64,000 nt of DNA from positions 2,420,001 to 2,484,000 of the forward strand of contig NZ_JBBOUU010000001.1 of assembly GCF_038006205.1 (NCBI RefSeq), read 5' to 3'. Source of the stretch: Solibacillus sp. FSL R7-0668 (GTDB taxonomy: Bacteria; Bacillota; Bacilli; Bacillales_A; Planococcaceae). The notes under the pieces were generated by a model, which saw only the letters and a program-made list of their open reading frames with translations, had not been told where the DNA came from and did not search any database. The translations under genes and the position numbers were made by a program. Below are positions 26,202-35,269 of the stretch, piece after piece. The first letter of the stretch is position 1. Every line of letters starts with the position of its first letter.

Positions 26202-27686
26202 TTATACTTCCTGTGCTACCGCTTCAGGCTTTGTGTAACGTAAAACTGGTGTACGTGCAGCACGTGTCTCATCTAAACGGTTAACAACAGTTGTATGAGG
26301 CGCTTCTTGTACGATTGCAGGGTTCTCAATTGTTTCCTGCGCAATTTGAATCATGGCATCACAGAATGCATCTAATGTTTCTTTTGATTCTGTTTCAGTT
26401 GGCTCGATCATAATCCCCTCTTCCACATTTAATGGGAAGTAAACTGTTGGTGGATGGTAGCCAAAGTCTAACAGACGTTTTGCGATATCCAGTGTACGTA
26501 CGCCAAGTTTCTTTTGACGACGACCAGATAAAACGAATTCATGTTTACAATGACGGTTATATGGTAAATCAAAATGCTCCTCTAAACGACGCATCATATA
26601 GTTGGCATTTAATACCGCATATTCTGTTACTGCTTTTAAGCCGTCTGGACCCATTGAACGAATGTATGTGTAAGCACGAACATTGATTCCAAAGTTTCCA
26701 TAGTAAGGCTTCACGCGTCCGATTGATTGTGGACGGTTGTAATCAAAGTGGAATGAACCATCTTCTTTTTTCACTAATACTGGCTTTGGTAGGAATGGAA
26801 TTAAATCCGCCTTTACCCCTACAGGACCAGAACCAGGACCACCGCCACCATGTGGACCAGTGAATGTTTTGTGTAAGTTTAAGTGTACGCAGTCAAAGCC
26901 CATGTCGCCAGGACGTGCCTTAGACATTACCGCATTTAAGTTTGCGCCATCATAGTACACTTTACCGCCAACACTGTGTACGATTTCAGCCATTTCGATA
27001 ATGTTTTCTTCAAATAAACCAAGTGTATTCGGATTTGTTAACATAAGTGCTGCTGTATCTTCACCAACAACGCGACGTAAATCATCTAAGTCAACTAAGC
27101 CGTCTTCACCAGATTTGATTGTAATTGTTTCAAAGCCTGCAACAGAAGCAGAGGCTGGGTTTGTACCATGAGCTGAGTCCGGTACGATGACTTTGTTACG
27201 GTGGCCTTCACCATTTGCTTCGTGGAATGCACGAATCATCATTAGTGCTGTCCACTCACCATGCGCACCTGCTGCAGGTTGTAATGTTACTTCATCCATA
27301 CCTGTAATTTCTTCTAATGAAGTTTGTAAATCATATAATAATTCCATTGCCCCTTGAGCTGTTGACTCGTCTTGTAATGGGTGGAGGTTCGCGAAGCCAG
27401 AATAACGTGCAACCGCTTCGTTAATTTTTGGATTGTATTTCATCGTACAAGAACCTAATGGGTAGAAGCCTGAGTCTACACCGTGGTTACGACGTGAAAG
27501 TGCTGTGTAGTGACGCATAATATCTAATTCAGATACTTCTGGTAATTCCGCTACTTCCGTACGCACTAATTCTGCTGGTAATAGTTCTGTTAGGTCGAAA
27601 TCAGGTACATCTAACGCTTCTAAATTATAGCCAACGCGACCTGGTTTTGTAATTTCAAAAATAAGTGATTGGTTTTCGTTAAGCAT
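26202..27686 (-). CDS. gcvPB: Glycine dehydrogenase (decarboxylating) subunit 2
   Basis: 494 residues from ATG 27686, which overlaps the gcvPA stop. Carries the pyridoxal-phosphate Lys in [14 protein letters not shown] and the glycine-rich loop [11 protein letters not shown]. With subunit 1 it forms the P-protein that decarboxylates glycine and passes the aminomethyl group to lipoyl-GcvH. Last gene of gcvT-gcvPA-gcvPB, controlled by the upstream glycine riboswitch. Confidence 0.97.
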   Translation of the reverse strand: MLNENQSLIFEITKPGRVGYNLEALDVPDFDLTELLPAELVRTEVAELPEVSELDIMRHYTALSRRNHGVDSGFYPLGSCTMKYNPKINEAVARYSGFANLHPLQDESTAQGAMELLYDLQTSLEEITGMDEVTLQPAAGAHGEWTALMMIRAFHEANGEGHRNKVIVPDSAHGTNPASASVAGFETITIKSGEDGLVDLDDLRRVVGEDTAALMLTNPNTLGLFEENIIEMAEIVHSVGGKVYYDGANLNAVMSKARPGDMGFDCVHLNLHKTFTGPHGGGGPGSGPVGVKADLIPFLPKPVLVKKEDGSFHFDYNRPQSIGRVKPYYGNFGINVRAYTYIRSMGPDGLKAVTEYAVLNANYMMRRLEEHFDLPYNRHCKHEFVLSGRRQKKLGVRTLDIAKRLLDFGYHPPTVYFPLNVEEGIMIEPTETESKETLDAFCDAMIQIAQETIENPAIVQEAPHTTVVNRLDETRAARTPVLRYTKPEAVAQEV

Positions 27687-29025
27687 TGTAAGCCCCCATC
27701 TCCGCAACTAGTGCATCAATTTCTTCTTTCGTACGAATCTCTGTAACAGCGATTAACGCATGGTTTGCTAATTCTGGGTAAACGCGTCCTAAATCGAAAC
27801 CACCGATAATGCCCTTTTCAATTAACTTTTTATTGATATCTGTAACGCTTGCAGTTGTTTTCACAACGATTTCGTTAAAATGTGCACCTTGATAAACGAC
27901 TTCAAAGCCAGCCGCTTCAAATGCATTTTTCGCATAGCGTGTTTTCACGATGTTTTGCTTCGCCATTTCCTGTACACCTTGTTTACCAAGTGCTGTCATT
28001 GCCACAGAAGCTGCTAATGCCAGTAATGCTTGGTTCGAACAGATGTTAGAAGTCGCTTTGTCACGACGGATATGCTGCTCACGTGCTTGCAATGTTAATA
28101 CATAACCACGACGGCCATCTTGGTCAACTGTCTCACCAACTAAACGTCCTGGCACTTTACGCATTAATTTGTTTGTCACGGCGAAGAAACCACAGTGGGG
28201 ACCACCGAATGCTTCAGCAATACCAAAGACTTGTGCATCACCAACTGTAATGTCTGCACCTAATTTACCTGGAGGTGTTAATATCCCAAGTGCTAATGGG
28301 TTAGAAGAAACGATGAATAACCCTTTGGCATCATGCGTAATATCCGCTAATGGCTGTAAGTTCTCCACTTGACCAAAGAAGTTTGGATATTGAACGATAA
28401 CACCAGCCGTTTGATCATCAACTAAGCCCTTTAATGCTTCGATATCTGTTACACCGTCTTTTGTTGGGATTGTAATGATTTCGATTGATTGACCATAGGC
28501 ATAAGTCGCCACAACGTCTTTATATTCAGGGTGTACGGCACCAGAAACTAATAATTTTTTTCGACGTGTATGACCTGCCGCTAGCATACCTGCTTCTGCT
28601 AAAGCTGTACCGCCATCATACATAGAAGAGTTCGCTAAATCCATCCCTGTTAATTCAGCAATCATTGTTTGGAATTCAAAAATCGCTTGTAATTCCCCTT
28701 GAGAAATTTCAGGTTGGTATGGTGTGTAGGCTGTATAGAATTCTGAACGTGAAATGACATGGTCTACGATAATTGGTTTGTAGTGGTTGTATACCCCCGC
28801 ACCAAGGAATGATACATTTGTCGCTGTATCTTTGTTTTTGGCTGCTAATTGTGCTAGCTCTTTCATTAAAGCAGCTTCCGATTTCGCTGCTTTAATATTG
28901 TATTGCCCTTTAAAACGTACTTTTTCTGGAATGTCTGCGAAAAGCTCATCGATTGTCGCAACACCAATCGTTGCTAACATTTCTTGCTGATCAAGTTCTG
29001 TCATTGGTAAATAACGATGTTTCAT
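27679..29025 (-). CDS. gcvPA: Glycine dehydrogenase (decarboxylating) subunit 1
   Basis: 448 residues, full family length. Begins [21 protein letters not shown] and holds [11 protein letters not shown] and [12 protein letters not shown], typical of the N-terminal half of P-protein. This half lacks the pyridoxal Lys, which is in subunit 2, and builds the dimer interface. The start codon follows AAAAGAGGGTTATGTA, and it is 112 bp after gcvT. Translationally coupled to gcvPB. Confidence 0.97.
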   Translation of the reverse strand: MKHRYLPMTELDQQEMLATIGVATIDELFADIPEKVRFKGQYNIKAAKSEAALMKELAQLAAKNKDTATNVSFLGAGVYNHYKPIIVDHVISRSEFYTAYTPYQPEISQGELQAIFEFQTMIAELTGMDLANSSMYDGGTALAEAGMLAAGHTRRKKLLVSGAVHPEYKDVVATYAYGQSIEIITIPTKDGVTDIEALKGLVDDQTAGVIVQYPNFFGQVENLQPLADITHDAKGLFIVSSNPLALGILTPPGKLGADITVGDAQVFGIAEAFGGPHCGFFAVTNKLMRKVPGRLVGETVDQDGRRGYVLTLQAREQHIRRDKATSNICSNQALLALAASVAMTALGKQGVQEMAKQNIVKTRYAKNAFEAAGFEVVYQGAHFNEIVVKTTASVTDINKKLIEKGIIGGFDLGRVYPELANHALIAVTEIRTKEEIDALVAEMGAYNA

Positions 29026-29137
29026 TACATAACCCTCTTTTCAAAAGTTTAATTTGGTGGATTGGAGCATATACATTTTCGTTAAAATCCACCTAAGAAA
29101 ATAGACGATTCCGCGCTATTTTAGCACGAAATGGTAT

Positions 29138-30238
29138 TTATGAACGTTTATAAAATGGCTTTTTCACAATTTGCGCTTTTGCAAGTTTTCCACGAATTTC
29201 AACTTCTATTTCATTTCCGACTTCTGCAAATTTTGCGTCAATTAAAGCTAAACCGATATTGCGTTTTGTCATAGGTGATTGTGTACCCGTTGTCACGATA
29301 CCGATTTCTACACCGTCTTTAAAGACTTTATAGTCATGACGTGGAATCCCTTTATCAATCATTTCGATCCCTACTGACTTACGTGGCAACCCTTGTTCCT
29401 TTAAATCGATTAATGCTTGCTGACCGATAAATTGTGGATCTTTCGTTAATTTCACTGCAAAGCCGATACCTGCTTCAAGTGGTGTAATATCTTTTGATAA
29501 TTCTTGACCATAAAGTGGTAAGCAAGATTCAAAGCGTAATGTATCACGAGCACCTAAGCCTGCTGCTACAACACCCTTATCTTTACCAGCATCTAATATT
29601 TTGTTCCACAGATCTGTGATAGCTGCCGGTGTACCGTAAATTTCAAAGCCGTCTTCCCCAGTATAACCAGAGCGAGATACAAGCACGGCATGGCCGCCAA
29701 CTAGAACGTTCTCTTGGAAATGGAAATACTTAATCGTTGTTAAATCAGTATCCGTTAACGTTTGTAAAACCTCTTCAGCTAAAGGACCTTGCAATGCAAT
29801 TTGAGCATAGTCATCAGATGCATTTGTTACGGTAACGTCACCTTCAACATGTTGTTGCAACCATTCGAAGTCTTTTTCAGTATTCGCTGCGTTGACGCAA
29901 AGTAAATAGCGATTGTCTGCTAAACGGTATGTTAATAAATCATCGACAACGCCACCGTTTTCATAGCAAAGCGCACTATATTGCGCACCACCAATTGCAA
30001 TTTTTGAAATATCATTTGATAGCATTTTTTGTAAATAGTTTAGCGCATCTGGTCCTTCTACAAAAATTTCACCCATATGCGATACATCAAAAAGCCCTGC
30101 GCGATTTCGAACGGCATCATGTTCTTCTTTAATTGATGAAAATTGAACAGGTAATGCCCAGCCACCAAAATCAATTGTTTTACCACCATATTTTGCATAT
30201 TCATCGAAAAGCGGTGTTCTTTTTAACTCATTTGTCAT
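29138..30238 (-). CDS. gcvT: Aminomethyltransferase (glycine cleavage T-protein)
   Basis: 366 residues from ATG 30238 (AAGGAGGACTTGAAC upstream; the longer frame to 30280 lacks a ribosome site). Folate-binding aminomethyltransferase fold: [22 protein letters not shown] at the start, [10 protein letters not shown] near 50, [11 protein letters not shown] in the middle, TRRNIGLA-type tail. Transfers the methylene group to tetrahydrofolate and frees ammonia. First gene of the operon, about 160 bp after the riboswitch terminator. Confidence 0.97.
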   Translation of the reverse strand: MTNELKRTPLFDEYAKYGGKTIDFGGWALPVQFSSIKEEHDAVRNRAGLFDVSHMGEIFVEGPDALNYLQKMLSNDISKIAIGGAQYSALCYENGGVVDDLLTYRLADNRYLLCVNAANTEKDFEWLQQHVEGDVTVTNASDDYAQIALQGPLAEEVLQTLTDTDLTTIKYFHFQENVLVGGHAVLVSRSGYTGEDGFEIYGTPAAITDLWNKILDAGKDKGVVAAGLGARDTLRFESCLPLYGQELSKDITPLEAGIGFAVKLTKDPQFIGQQALIDLKEQGLPRKSVGIEMIDKGIPRHDYKVFKDGVEIGIVTTGTQSPMTKRNIGLALIDAKFAEVGNEIEVEIRGKLAKAQIVKKPFYKRS

Positions 30239-30363
30239 GTTCAAGTCCTCCTTATTGTTATGTATTTTTGCTAGGTTCATTCATTTTAAACCTCATGGAA
30301 AAACACTTTTGGTGCCAAAATAATGTTTTTCCTGTGGCTCGTAACATTCGCTATTTTATACCA

Positions 30364-30410
30364 CAAAAAAAAGACAGACGAACCCCTTAGATAAGAGATT
30401 CTCTGTCCTT
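30364..30410 (-). terminator. Expression-platform terminator of the glycine riboswitch
   Basis: On the minus strand GGACAGAGAA pairs with TTCGTCTGTC and is followed by a run of T. The GGACAGAG arm is also the closing strand of aptamer 2, so aptamer folding and the terminator exclude each other, giving an ON switch with glycine. Confidence 0.85.
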
Positions 30411-30600
30411 GCACCTGAAAGTTACACCGATTGTTGAATTCTGTTCACACAATTGGCTTTCCCCTTTGGTGGCTGCATTGTACTAATACAGCGCTCTCCA
30501 GAGTTGCGTCCAATACGAGTCTTTTTGCCTGAGAGATTCATAGCCCTTGCTATTTGCTCCTTCGGCGACGTGACTTCACGTTCTCTCCCCGTATCATCAT
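30400..30600 (-). promoter_or_regulatory. Tandem glycine riboswitch (gcvT leader)
   Basis: Both aptamers are clear on the minus strand. Aptamer 1: GGGGAGAGAACGTGAAG, GCCGAAGGAGCAA, CTCTCAGGCAAAAAGAC. Aptamer 2: CTCTGGAGAGCGCTG, CCACCAAAGGGGAAAG, CTTTCAGGTGCAAGGACAGAG. These match the Bacillus gcvT leader almost motif for motif. Glycine binding lets the gcvT-PA-PB operon be transcribed. Confidence 0.96.
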
Positions 30601-30619
30601 CCGCGTTCACTATAATTCA

Positions 30620-30646
30620 ATTATACATTAAGATTACTCTCAGCAA
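30620..30646 (-). promoter_or_regulatory. Promoter of the glycine riboswitch
   Basis: Minus strand TTGCTG (30641-30646), 15-bp spacer, TATAAT (30620-30625), 20 bp before aptamer 1. The spacer is shorter than ideal. Confidence 0.5.
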
Positions 30647-30729
30647 TATCCTAACATTGAACACTATATAAACGCAATCTTTTTTTAAATTAAGTTAAAA
30701 GACGAACATTTTTTTAATAAAATTAATTT

Positions 30730-31242
30730 TCATTCGCCTTTCAGACGATTTACTTGGAACGCGATATACTCAACAACTTGGCGTAATGTACGACCCGCAG
30801 TTAAAACTTGAATATGGCCTGCCTCACGATAGTATTTCCGTCTGTTATTATACAGTTCCTCTAATTCTTGCTCAGTAGATTTTTGAACAATCGGACGATT
30901 TTTATCATGACGGATTCGCATATAAATATCTTCAAATTTTGCATCCAAAAAAAATACTAAACCTGAGCGACGCATAATTTTGCGGTTTACTTCATTGACC
31001 GCCACGCCACCACCAGTCGCAATAATGCATGCTTCATCACGAAAATTTCGTAAAAACTCTGTTTCAATTTCGCGGAATCGTGCTTCACCATATTTTTCAA
31101 ATAGCTCAGGAATCGACATCCCCTGCTGTCGCACGATTTCATGATCCATATCATAATACGGCATTTTTAAGTAATAACTTAAACGTCTACCTATGGCACT
31201 CTTTCCGCAACCCATAAATCCTACTAAATATATTTTTCGCAT
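30730..31242 (-). CDS. aroK: Shikimate kinase
   Basis: 170 residues from ATG 31242 (AGAAGG upstream; a GTG at 31251 is possible). P-loop GFMGCGKSAIGRRLS, shikimate-binding DMDHEIV and ARFREIETE, GGG in ATGGGVAVN, lid RNRP-type NRPIV. Phosphorylates shikimate for aromatic amino acid synthesis. Between the comG operon and gcvT, as in related Bacillales. Confidence 0.95.
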   Translation of the reverse strand: MRKIYLVGFMGCGKSAIGRRLSYYLKMPYYDMDHEIVRQQGMSIPELFEKYGEARFREIETEFLRNFRDEACIIATGGGVAVNEVNRKIMRRSGLVFFLDAKFEDIYMRIRHDKNRPIVQKSTEQELEELYNNRRKYYREAGHIQVLTAGRTLRQVVEYIAFQVNRLKGE

Positions 31243-31282
31243 GCCATTCACCTTCTTCTAATTACGACTACTCCATCTAATT

Positions 31283-31447
31283 TTACTCACTATTTAATAT
31301 ATTTATCGTAGCACGAACGTAAATAGATTCCAATGAATTATATATCTGAATTTGATTAGAAAATGTATTTGTATAGAATAAAGCAGCTCCTGTAACAATA
31401 AATAGCAAAAAAACGGCTAAAAGAAACAAAAAACCTCGTTCATTCAC
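31283..31447 (-). CDS. comGG: ComGG-like protein, short
   Basis: 54 residues if the GTG at 31447 is used, overlapping the comGF stop. NERGFLFLLAVFLLFIVTG resembles a degenerate type IV pilin-like N-terminus followed by about 30 residues. Known ComGG is about 120 residues, so this is either shortened or a divergent minor pseudopilin. Last gene of comG; position rather than sequence supports the name. Confidence 0.55.
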   Translation of the reverse strand: MNERGFLFLLAVFLLFIVTGAALFYTNTFSNQIQIYNSLESIYVRATINILNSE

Positions 31448-31898
31448 GAGGTAACGGACGAACAATAACCCTTTCTCGTAATTTCCCATCTTCTGTCACA
31501 ACTTTCATAATAATCTCATTTCCGACTTGTTGATATTGGAAGCTTTGCACATTAGGAAGCATAATTTCATTCCCCCCTTTATTAGAACGTTTACGTACAT
31601 GATTATGGGGCTGTTCAATAAAAAATGCGCGATTCTCTGGATCATTCGCTGCCTCAAACATTAATATTTTTGGCGACACCATTTCACCCGATAATGAATT
31701 TTCATTATATTGGTGCACATCATAAACAAAAAGTTCCCAATTCACATCTTGCTTGATATGATGAATATTTTGAAGTTCACGTAGCCAAATAATAATTAAT
31801 AGACTAATCGAAGCAAATATTAGGAGCACAGCTAAATGAAACAAGCTTTCTAGTAACGTGAAGCCACGCTCATTTTTGATTTTAGAAATTAAATACAT
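31440..31898 (-). CDS. comGF: Competence minor pseudopilin ComGF
   Basis: 152 residues. The prepilin motif KNERGFTLLESLFHLAVLL (cleavage after Gly) and hydrophobic stalk are followed by a globular part with FEAANDPENRAFFI and VTEDGKLRERVIVR. Assembly factor of the DNA-uptake pseudopilus. Overlaps comGE by 10 bases. ATG after AAAGGAGAG, with short spacing. Confidence 0.85.
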   Translation of the reverse strand: MYLISKIKNERGFTLLESLFHLAVLLIFASISLLIIIWLRELQNIHHIKQDVNWELFVYDVHQYNENSLSGEMVSPKILMFEAANDPENRAFFIEQPHNHVRKRSNKGGNEIMLPNVQSFQYQQVGNEIIMKVVTEDGKLRERVIVRPLPRE

Positions 31899-32191
31899 CT
31901 CTCCTTTATCACTCCATTTAGCTCATAGGTTACACAAATTTGCCCTTCGCTATAAATCCATGTATACAATGTTTCATTTATTTGCTGCTCACCTGAAATT
32001 TCCTCATAGCGCTTGTATTTTAAAGCAGCATTGAAGGCTACCTCTGCCGCATATGCCTGCTTTTGCTGAACGATAATCCTTTGCTCCATATTAAAGGTCA
32101 GCGGGATTATTGTGCCCGTTAGAAAGAACAAGATGACTACCGCTAGCAGCGTATCCACAAGAGTTAAGCCGGTCTGATTTTTCAATAACAT
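31889..32191 (-). CDS. comGE: Competence minor pseudopilin ComGE
   Basis: 100 residues. A pilin-like N-terminus (NQTGLTLVDTLLAVVILFFL, with Thr in place of Phe at +1 side) and short C-terminal domain. Frame closed upstream by TGA two codons before ATG 32191, so this start is firm. Overlaps comGD by 101 bases, which is unusual. Part of the comG operon that supports DNA uptake. Confidence 0.75.
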   Translation of the reverse strand: MLLKNQTGLTLVDTLLAVVILFFLTGTIIPLTFNMEQRIIVQQKQAYAAEVAFNAALKYKRYEEISGEQQINETLYTWIYSEGQICVTYELNGVIKERCI

Positions 32192-32633
32192 CTTTCAATA
32201 TATGCCTCCCTTTGCCCATATTAATTGTGAAGCGATATGCATAATCATTAAAATGATACATAATGGAACCACTACTACGAATATTTCCATTATTATTAAA
32301 AATGATTTTTGAATTTGTTGTTGATAAAAAAATCTCAATGCCCTCTGGTAATACTTGATCATAAAGGATTTCCTGACGATTCGAAAAGTTTCTGACCTTT
32401 ATTTCACGGCAATTAAATACGCTAAATTCGTAATTTGATTTGGTCTCAATAGCCTTTACCTGCGCTAAGCGAATTAGCAGTTCCGTTTGGTCAATAAATT
32501 GCTCGTTTGTATAGTTCGTTAATTTTTCGGTTGTGAAAATCACGACCGTGGAACAAATAACGGTAAAAATTGCTAAAACAACTAGCATTTCGATTAATGT
32601 GAAGCCCCTCTCGTTTATTAAGTGATTCTTCAT
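32091..32633 (-). CDS. comGD: Competence pseudopilin ComGD, extended C-terminus
   Basis: 180 residues. Prepilin motif NERGFTLIEMLVVLAIF at residues 7-23. Typical ComGD is near 145 residues; here the last 35 or so (after MGKGRHI) run through the start of comGE in another frame. Loss of the original stop is the simplest explanation. Start overlaps the end of the disrupted comGC by 4 bases. Confidence 0.8.
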   Translation of the reverse strand: MKNHLINERGFTLIEMLVVLAIFTVICSTVVIFTTEKLTNYTNEQFIDQTELLIRLAQVKAIETKSNYEFSVFNCREIKVRNFSNRQEILYDQVLPEGIEIFLSTTNSKIIFNNNGNIRSSGSIMYHFNDYAYRFTINMGKGRHILKDVIEKSDRLNSCGYAASGSHLVLSNGHNNPADL

Positions 32634-32944
32634 TGGTCTGTTTGCGACTTCGGTTTCGATTCCTGTTTTTCTGAAACAAATGCAATATGGTCACCGAAGC
32701 TGATTTCTGTATTATCAGGGCATTTAGGTGCTTCTTCTGTAATATAGTCCTTATCAAATAACTCCTGAAAGCCAGTCGGATACTTCCCTTCATTAATTCG
32801 ATAGGCTTCAATTTGACCATTAAGCATTAACACATAGGAGTCACAGCCCTTCTTATCAATCGACGCAAAATGCTTGGACACATTTGGGATCGTGATCAAT
32901 ATTAAAACAGTAAATTTATAAGTTTTTCTTCTAAAACATTTCAA
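32630..32944 (-). pseudogene. comGC: comGC 3' part, separated from its 5' end by prophage
   Basis: From LITIPNVSKHFASIDKKGC onward this is ComGC, the major pseudopilin. The upstream residues (MKCFRRKTYKFTV) come from prophage sequence and replace the prepilin-peptidase motif and half the hydrophobic stalk, so the product cannot be processed or assembled. The true 5' end should lie at the other prophage end, outside the window. ATG 32944 has no good ribosome site. Confidence 0.85.
32880..32905. other. Prophage attachment junction inside comGC
   Basis: Homology to ComGC starts within LITIPNV, so the crossover lies at or near minus-strand TTGATCACGATCCCAAA (about 32884-32900). The second junction is outside the window, so the duplicated core cannot be delimited. 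Confidence 0.65.
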
Positions 32945-32950
32945 TAAGTG

Positions 32951-32985
32951 TCAAAAGGGACTACCATTTATATAGGTAGTCCTTT
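32951..32985 (-). terminator. Intrinsic terminator at the prophage edge
   Basis: AAAGGACTACC and GGTAGTCCCTTTT pair with one bulge. Stops prophage transcripts just before the comGC remnant. Confidence 0.8.
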
Positions 32986-32991
32986 GTTGTT

Positions 32992-33276
32992 TTACGATAT
33001 AATAGAGCCGATACCAAACACGAATAATCCACCAACTGTTAGTATAATACCTAATATCATACCAATAGGTCCGAGAATACTTAAACCACCAACTACCGCG
33101 AGTGAGACCATCGAATAAATGGCACTTACGAAAATCATCATGAACCACGGCGATCCATCTTTAGCAAACTCGACGTACAAACCAATTTCGAAAATAATTA
33201 CTCCTGCTAAAAATACTAATCCTACTATCCCTGACAGAATATCTTCTTGTGGTTCTTCTTGTACTTTCTTTTTCAT
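32992..33276 (-). CDS. Small prophage membrane protein next to attachment site
   Basis: 94 residues from ATG 33276 (AAGGGG 8 bases upstream). Charged N-terminus then three hydrophobic helices covering most of the protein (SGIVGLVFLAGVIIFEIGL; MMIFVSAIYSMVSLAVVGG; GMILGIILTVGGLFVFGIG). Its own terminators on both sides make it a separate unit between integrase and the phage end, the usual place for lysogenic conversion or exclusion genes. Function unknown. Confidence 0.75.
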   Translation of the reverse strand: MKKKVQEEPQEDILSGIVGLVFLAGVIIFEIGLYVEFAKDGSPWFMMIFVSAIYSMVSLAVVGGLSILGPIGMILGIILTVGGLFVFGIGSIIS

Positions 33277-33323
33277 CTCATTCACCCCTTATATTATTAA
33301 TTTACAATATAAGGTTTTAAATC

Positions 33324-33359
33324 AAATAAAACAAGACCACTCAAAACGAAGTGGTCTTC
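33324..33359 (-). terminator. Intrinsic terminator of the integrase
   Basis: AAGACCACT/AGTGGTCTT stem with 8-nt loop followed by a T-rich tract on the minus strand. Confidence 0.85.
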
Positions 33360-33363
33360 TACT

Positions 33364-34362
33364 TTATTGGGCGTGAAATCGTTTAAATGCCGTTTGTTTA
33401 CGCTCTTCGCTTATTTGTGCGTATCGCGCTGTAGTGTCGGCTTTTTCATGGCCCATCAGCGCTTGCAAATCAGCTAGTTCCATACCATTATCCAAACTCA
33501 ACTGAGCAAATGTGTGACGCATTATATGCGGGTGCAGTGGCTTTTCAATATTAGCAGCTATCCGAATCTTTTTTATTTGATATTGTATTCCCTCATTGGT
33601 TAGCCTTCGAATCGGATGCCTTTGACTTACTATTAACGCTGGGCAATCATCAGTACGTTCTTTCAAGTACTTTCTTAAATAATACTTTGCCTTTTCGCTT
33701 AAGTAAACGCGCCTTTCTTTGCTACCTTTCCCGAATACGATTACACTTCCAGACTGCCAATCTATATCTTTAATATCTAATTTGCGCAATTCATCCAAGC
33801 GACAACCTGTGCTATAAAACACTTCTATCAAAGCTCTTTGCCGTGCATTTTTACACGCTGCACGGACCTTTTCTAGCTCTATTATGGTTAACCCTTCGCG
33901 TACCTTTTTCTCGGTTTTCGGGCGTTTAATTTTCAAACATGGATTTTTTAGAAGCTCCTCTTCTTTAACTAACCACCCATAAAAGCTTGATAAGATGTCC
34001 ATTTTTGTCACTATGGTACTTGTTTTCAAATGACTATGCACCGATAAATATGCCCTAATATCTGCCGTGGTTGCCTGTAACAAGTTTTTATTCAAATAAT
34101 TTTTAAAACGATCCAGCTCATATCGATAATTTTTAAGTGTATGGGCTGAATAATTTTCAATTTGCAATGAGCTTATAAACATGTGTACGTAGTCTGTATT
34201 ATCGTTTTTAATCATTTCACTGTCTTTTGCTTCGATTTTGTAATTCGATAATAAGTCGTCTAAATAAAGTGCTAATTTAATTGGGTCATATTCAGCAGCT
34301 GCAACCATTTTTACAGTTGTTTCAATTTCATTTATTAAATGTAATTTACTCATGTTTTTCAC
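33364..34362 (-). CDS. int: Tyrosine recombinase integrase
   Basis: 332 residues. SAM-like core-binding domain (about 65-150) and catalytic domain (165-330) with the Arg in STGCRLDELR (about 208), HxxR in HPHIMRHTFA (about 295), GHEKADTT and the nucleophile Tyr in ARYAQI (about 320). It recombines phage attP with the comGC attB, about 460 bp away. Orientation is the same as the structural genes. Confidence 0.95.
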   Translation of the reverse strand: MKNMSKLHLINEIETTVKMVAAAEYDPIKLALYLDDLLSNYKIEAKDSEMIKNDNTDYVHMFISSLQIENYSAHTLKNYRYELDRFKNYLNKNLLQATTADIRAYLSVHSHLKTSTIVTKMDILSSFYGWLVKEEELLKNPCLKIKRPKTEKKVREGLTIIELEKVRAACKNARQRALIEVFYSTGCRLDELRKLDIKDIDWQSGSVIVFGKGSKERRVYLSEKAKYYLRKYLKERTDDCPALIVSQRHPIRRLTNEGIQYQIKKIRIAANIEKPLHPHIMRHTFAQLSLDNGMELADLQALMGHEKADTTARYAQISEERKQTAFKRFHAQ

Positions 34363-34373
34363 TCCTATTCAAT

Positions 34374-34550
34374 TTATTTGAATACCCTTTGCAATTCACT
34401 CAGATGATAAGCCTTTTCAACAGCTAATAACAGCTCACAATATTTCATGATACGAGCTAGACGCCTTGTGTGCTTATGAGCATCTGTGACCCGATTCAGT
34501 TGCTTCATTTTGATTCGAATGTACTCATTGCGTCGTTGAGTAGATTTCAT
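34374..34550 (-). CDS. Small basic hypothetical phage protein
   Basis: 58 residues, ATG after AAAGGAGAATTCC. Rich in Arg/Lys/His (STQRRNEYIRIKMKQLNRV...HKHTRRLARIMKYC), probably a single helical DNA-binding or excisionase-like protein. Directly upstream of the integrase and probably co-transcribed. Assignment as an excisionase is only a possibility. Confidence 0.6.
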   Translation of the reverse strand: MKSTQRRNEYIRIKMKQLNRVTDAHKHTRRLARIMKYCELLLAVEKAYHLSELQRVFK

Positions 34551-34621
34551 GGAATTCTCCTTTCTGTATTTAAAAACTCAATCGCCGGCACTAAACTGGT
34601 TTAATACCAGCTGTTCAGTTT

Positions 34622-34855
34622 TTAAAGTTTGTATAAAGTTTTTTCTTTTAAGAATGTTTCAAGTTGTAAAGGTGTTAATTGGTGAATTCCCCAGTCAGGA
34701 AGGTCGTTGAAAGCACATGGGTATTCTTTATTATTGAAACGATCATTTAAGTTTCTTGCTTCTTCTTCGCTATCCACATATAGTACTCTGTCACCTTGTA
34801 AAAACATGCCACCCATTTCAATTCCATACTCTTCATCGATGTAAAATTTAATCAT
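34622..34855 (-). CDS. Hypothetical phage protein
   Basis: 77 residues from ATG 34855 (TTGGAGG upstream). Acidic, mixed alpha/beta (MIKFYIDEEYGIEMGGMFLQ at the start). Divergent from the HTH gene at 34983, with shared regulatory DNA containing a long inverted repeat. No family recognised. Confidence 0.7.
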   Translation of the reverse strand: MIKFYIDEEYGIEMGGMFLQGDRVLYVDSEEEARNLNDRFNNKEYPCAFNDLPDWGIHQLTPLQLETFLKEKTLYKL

Positions 34856-34874
34856 TTTTATTTCCTCCAATTAA

Positions 34875-34952
34875 ATAATTTATTTGTTAAATTAATAATA
34901 TATCTTTTATATAGATATGTCAAATAAAATATTGATTAAACAAATAAATTAT
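34875..34952. promoter_or_regulatory. Divergent promoter region with 14-bp inverted operator repeat
   Basis: ATAATTTATTTGTT (34875-34888) is perfectly inverted as AACAAATAAATTAT (34939-34952), with a smaller symmetric element ATATCT...AGATAT between. Lies between the two divergent genes, so it probably binds the HTH protein at 34983. Confidence 0.6.
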
Positions 34953-34982
34953 ATTAATATCTAATAAAAGGGGTTGATAATA

Positions 34983-35189
34983 GTGGAGTTAACAAAGGAA
35001 ATTAAGAAAATGCTCGTAGAAAAGGATATGACAGCTACACAACTCGCTGAAAAAATCGGAATGTCACAGGGGAATTTGTCGACTAAAATGAAAAACGAAT
35101 CATACAGCGTGCAAGATTTGATTAAGATCGCGGAAGCTACTGGCTACGAGTTGAAAATTAGCTTTGTAAAAGATGATATGGAAATTTAA
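34983..35189 (+). CDS. XRE/Cro-type HTH regulator
   Basis: 68 residues from GTG 34983 (AAGGGG 9 bases upstream; an in-frame TTG at 34974 lacks spacing). HTH_3 fold: MTATQLAEKIGMSQGNLSTKMKN (about 15-37) holds the two recognition helices. The only long + strand gene in the prophage part of the window, with its own terminator. Could be a small repressor of the divergent gene at 34855 or part of the lysogeny switch. Confidence 0.85.
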   Translation: MELTKEIKKMLVEKDMTATQLAEKIGMSQGNLSTKMKNESYSVQDLIKIAEATGYELKISFVKDDMEI

Positions 35190-35205
35190 TTGCTTAAAAC
35201 AAAAT

Positions 35206-35240
35206 AAACCTTCCACCAATTTTAATAGTGGAAGGCTTTA
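35206..35240 (+). terminator. Intrinsic terminator of the XRE gene
   Basis: AAACCTTCCAC (35206-35216) pairs with GTGGAAGGCTTT (35228-35239), weak T tract. Confidence 0.75.
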
Positions 35241-35269
35241 ATTCTGACTATACACGATGACTATTCCCC

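Noticed and set aside
30422-30610. 62-codon ORF in the gcvT leader
   Set aside because: Fully explained by the tandem glycine riboswitch.
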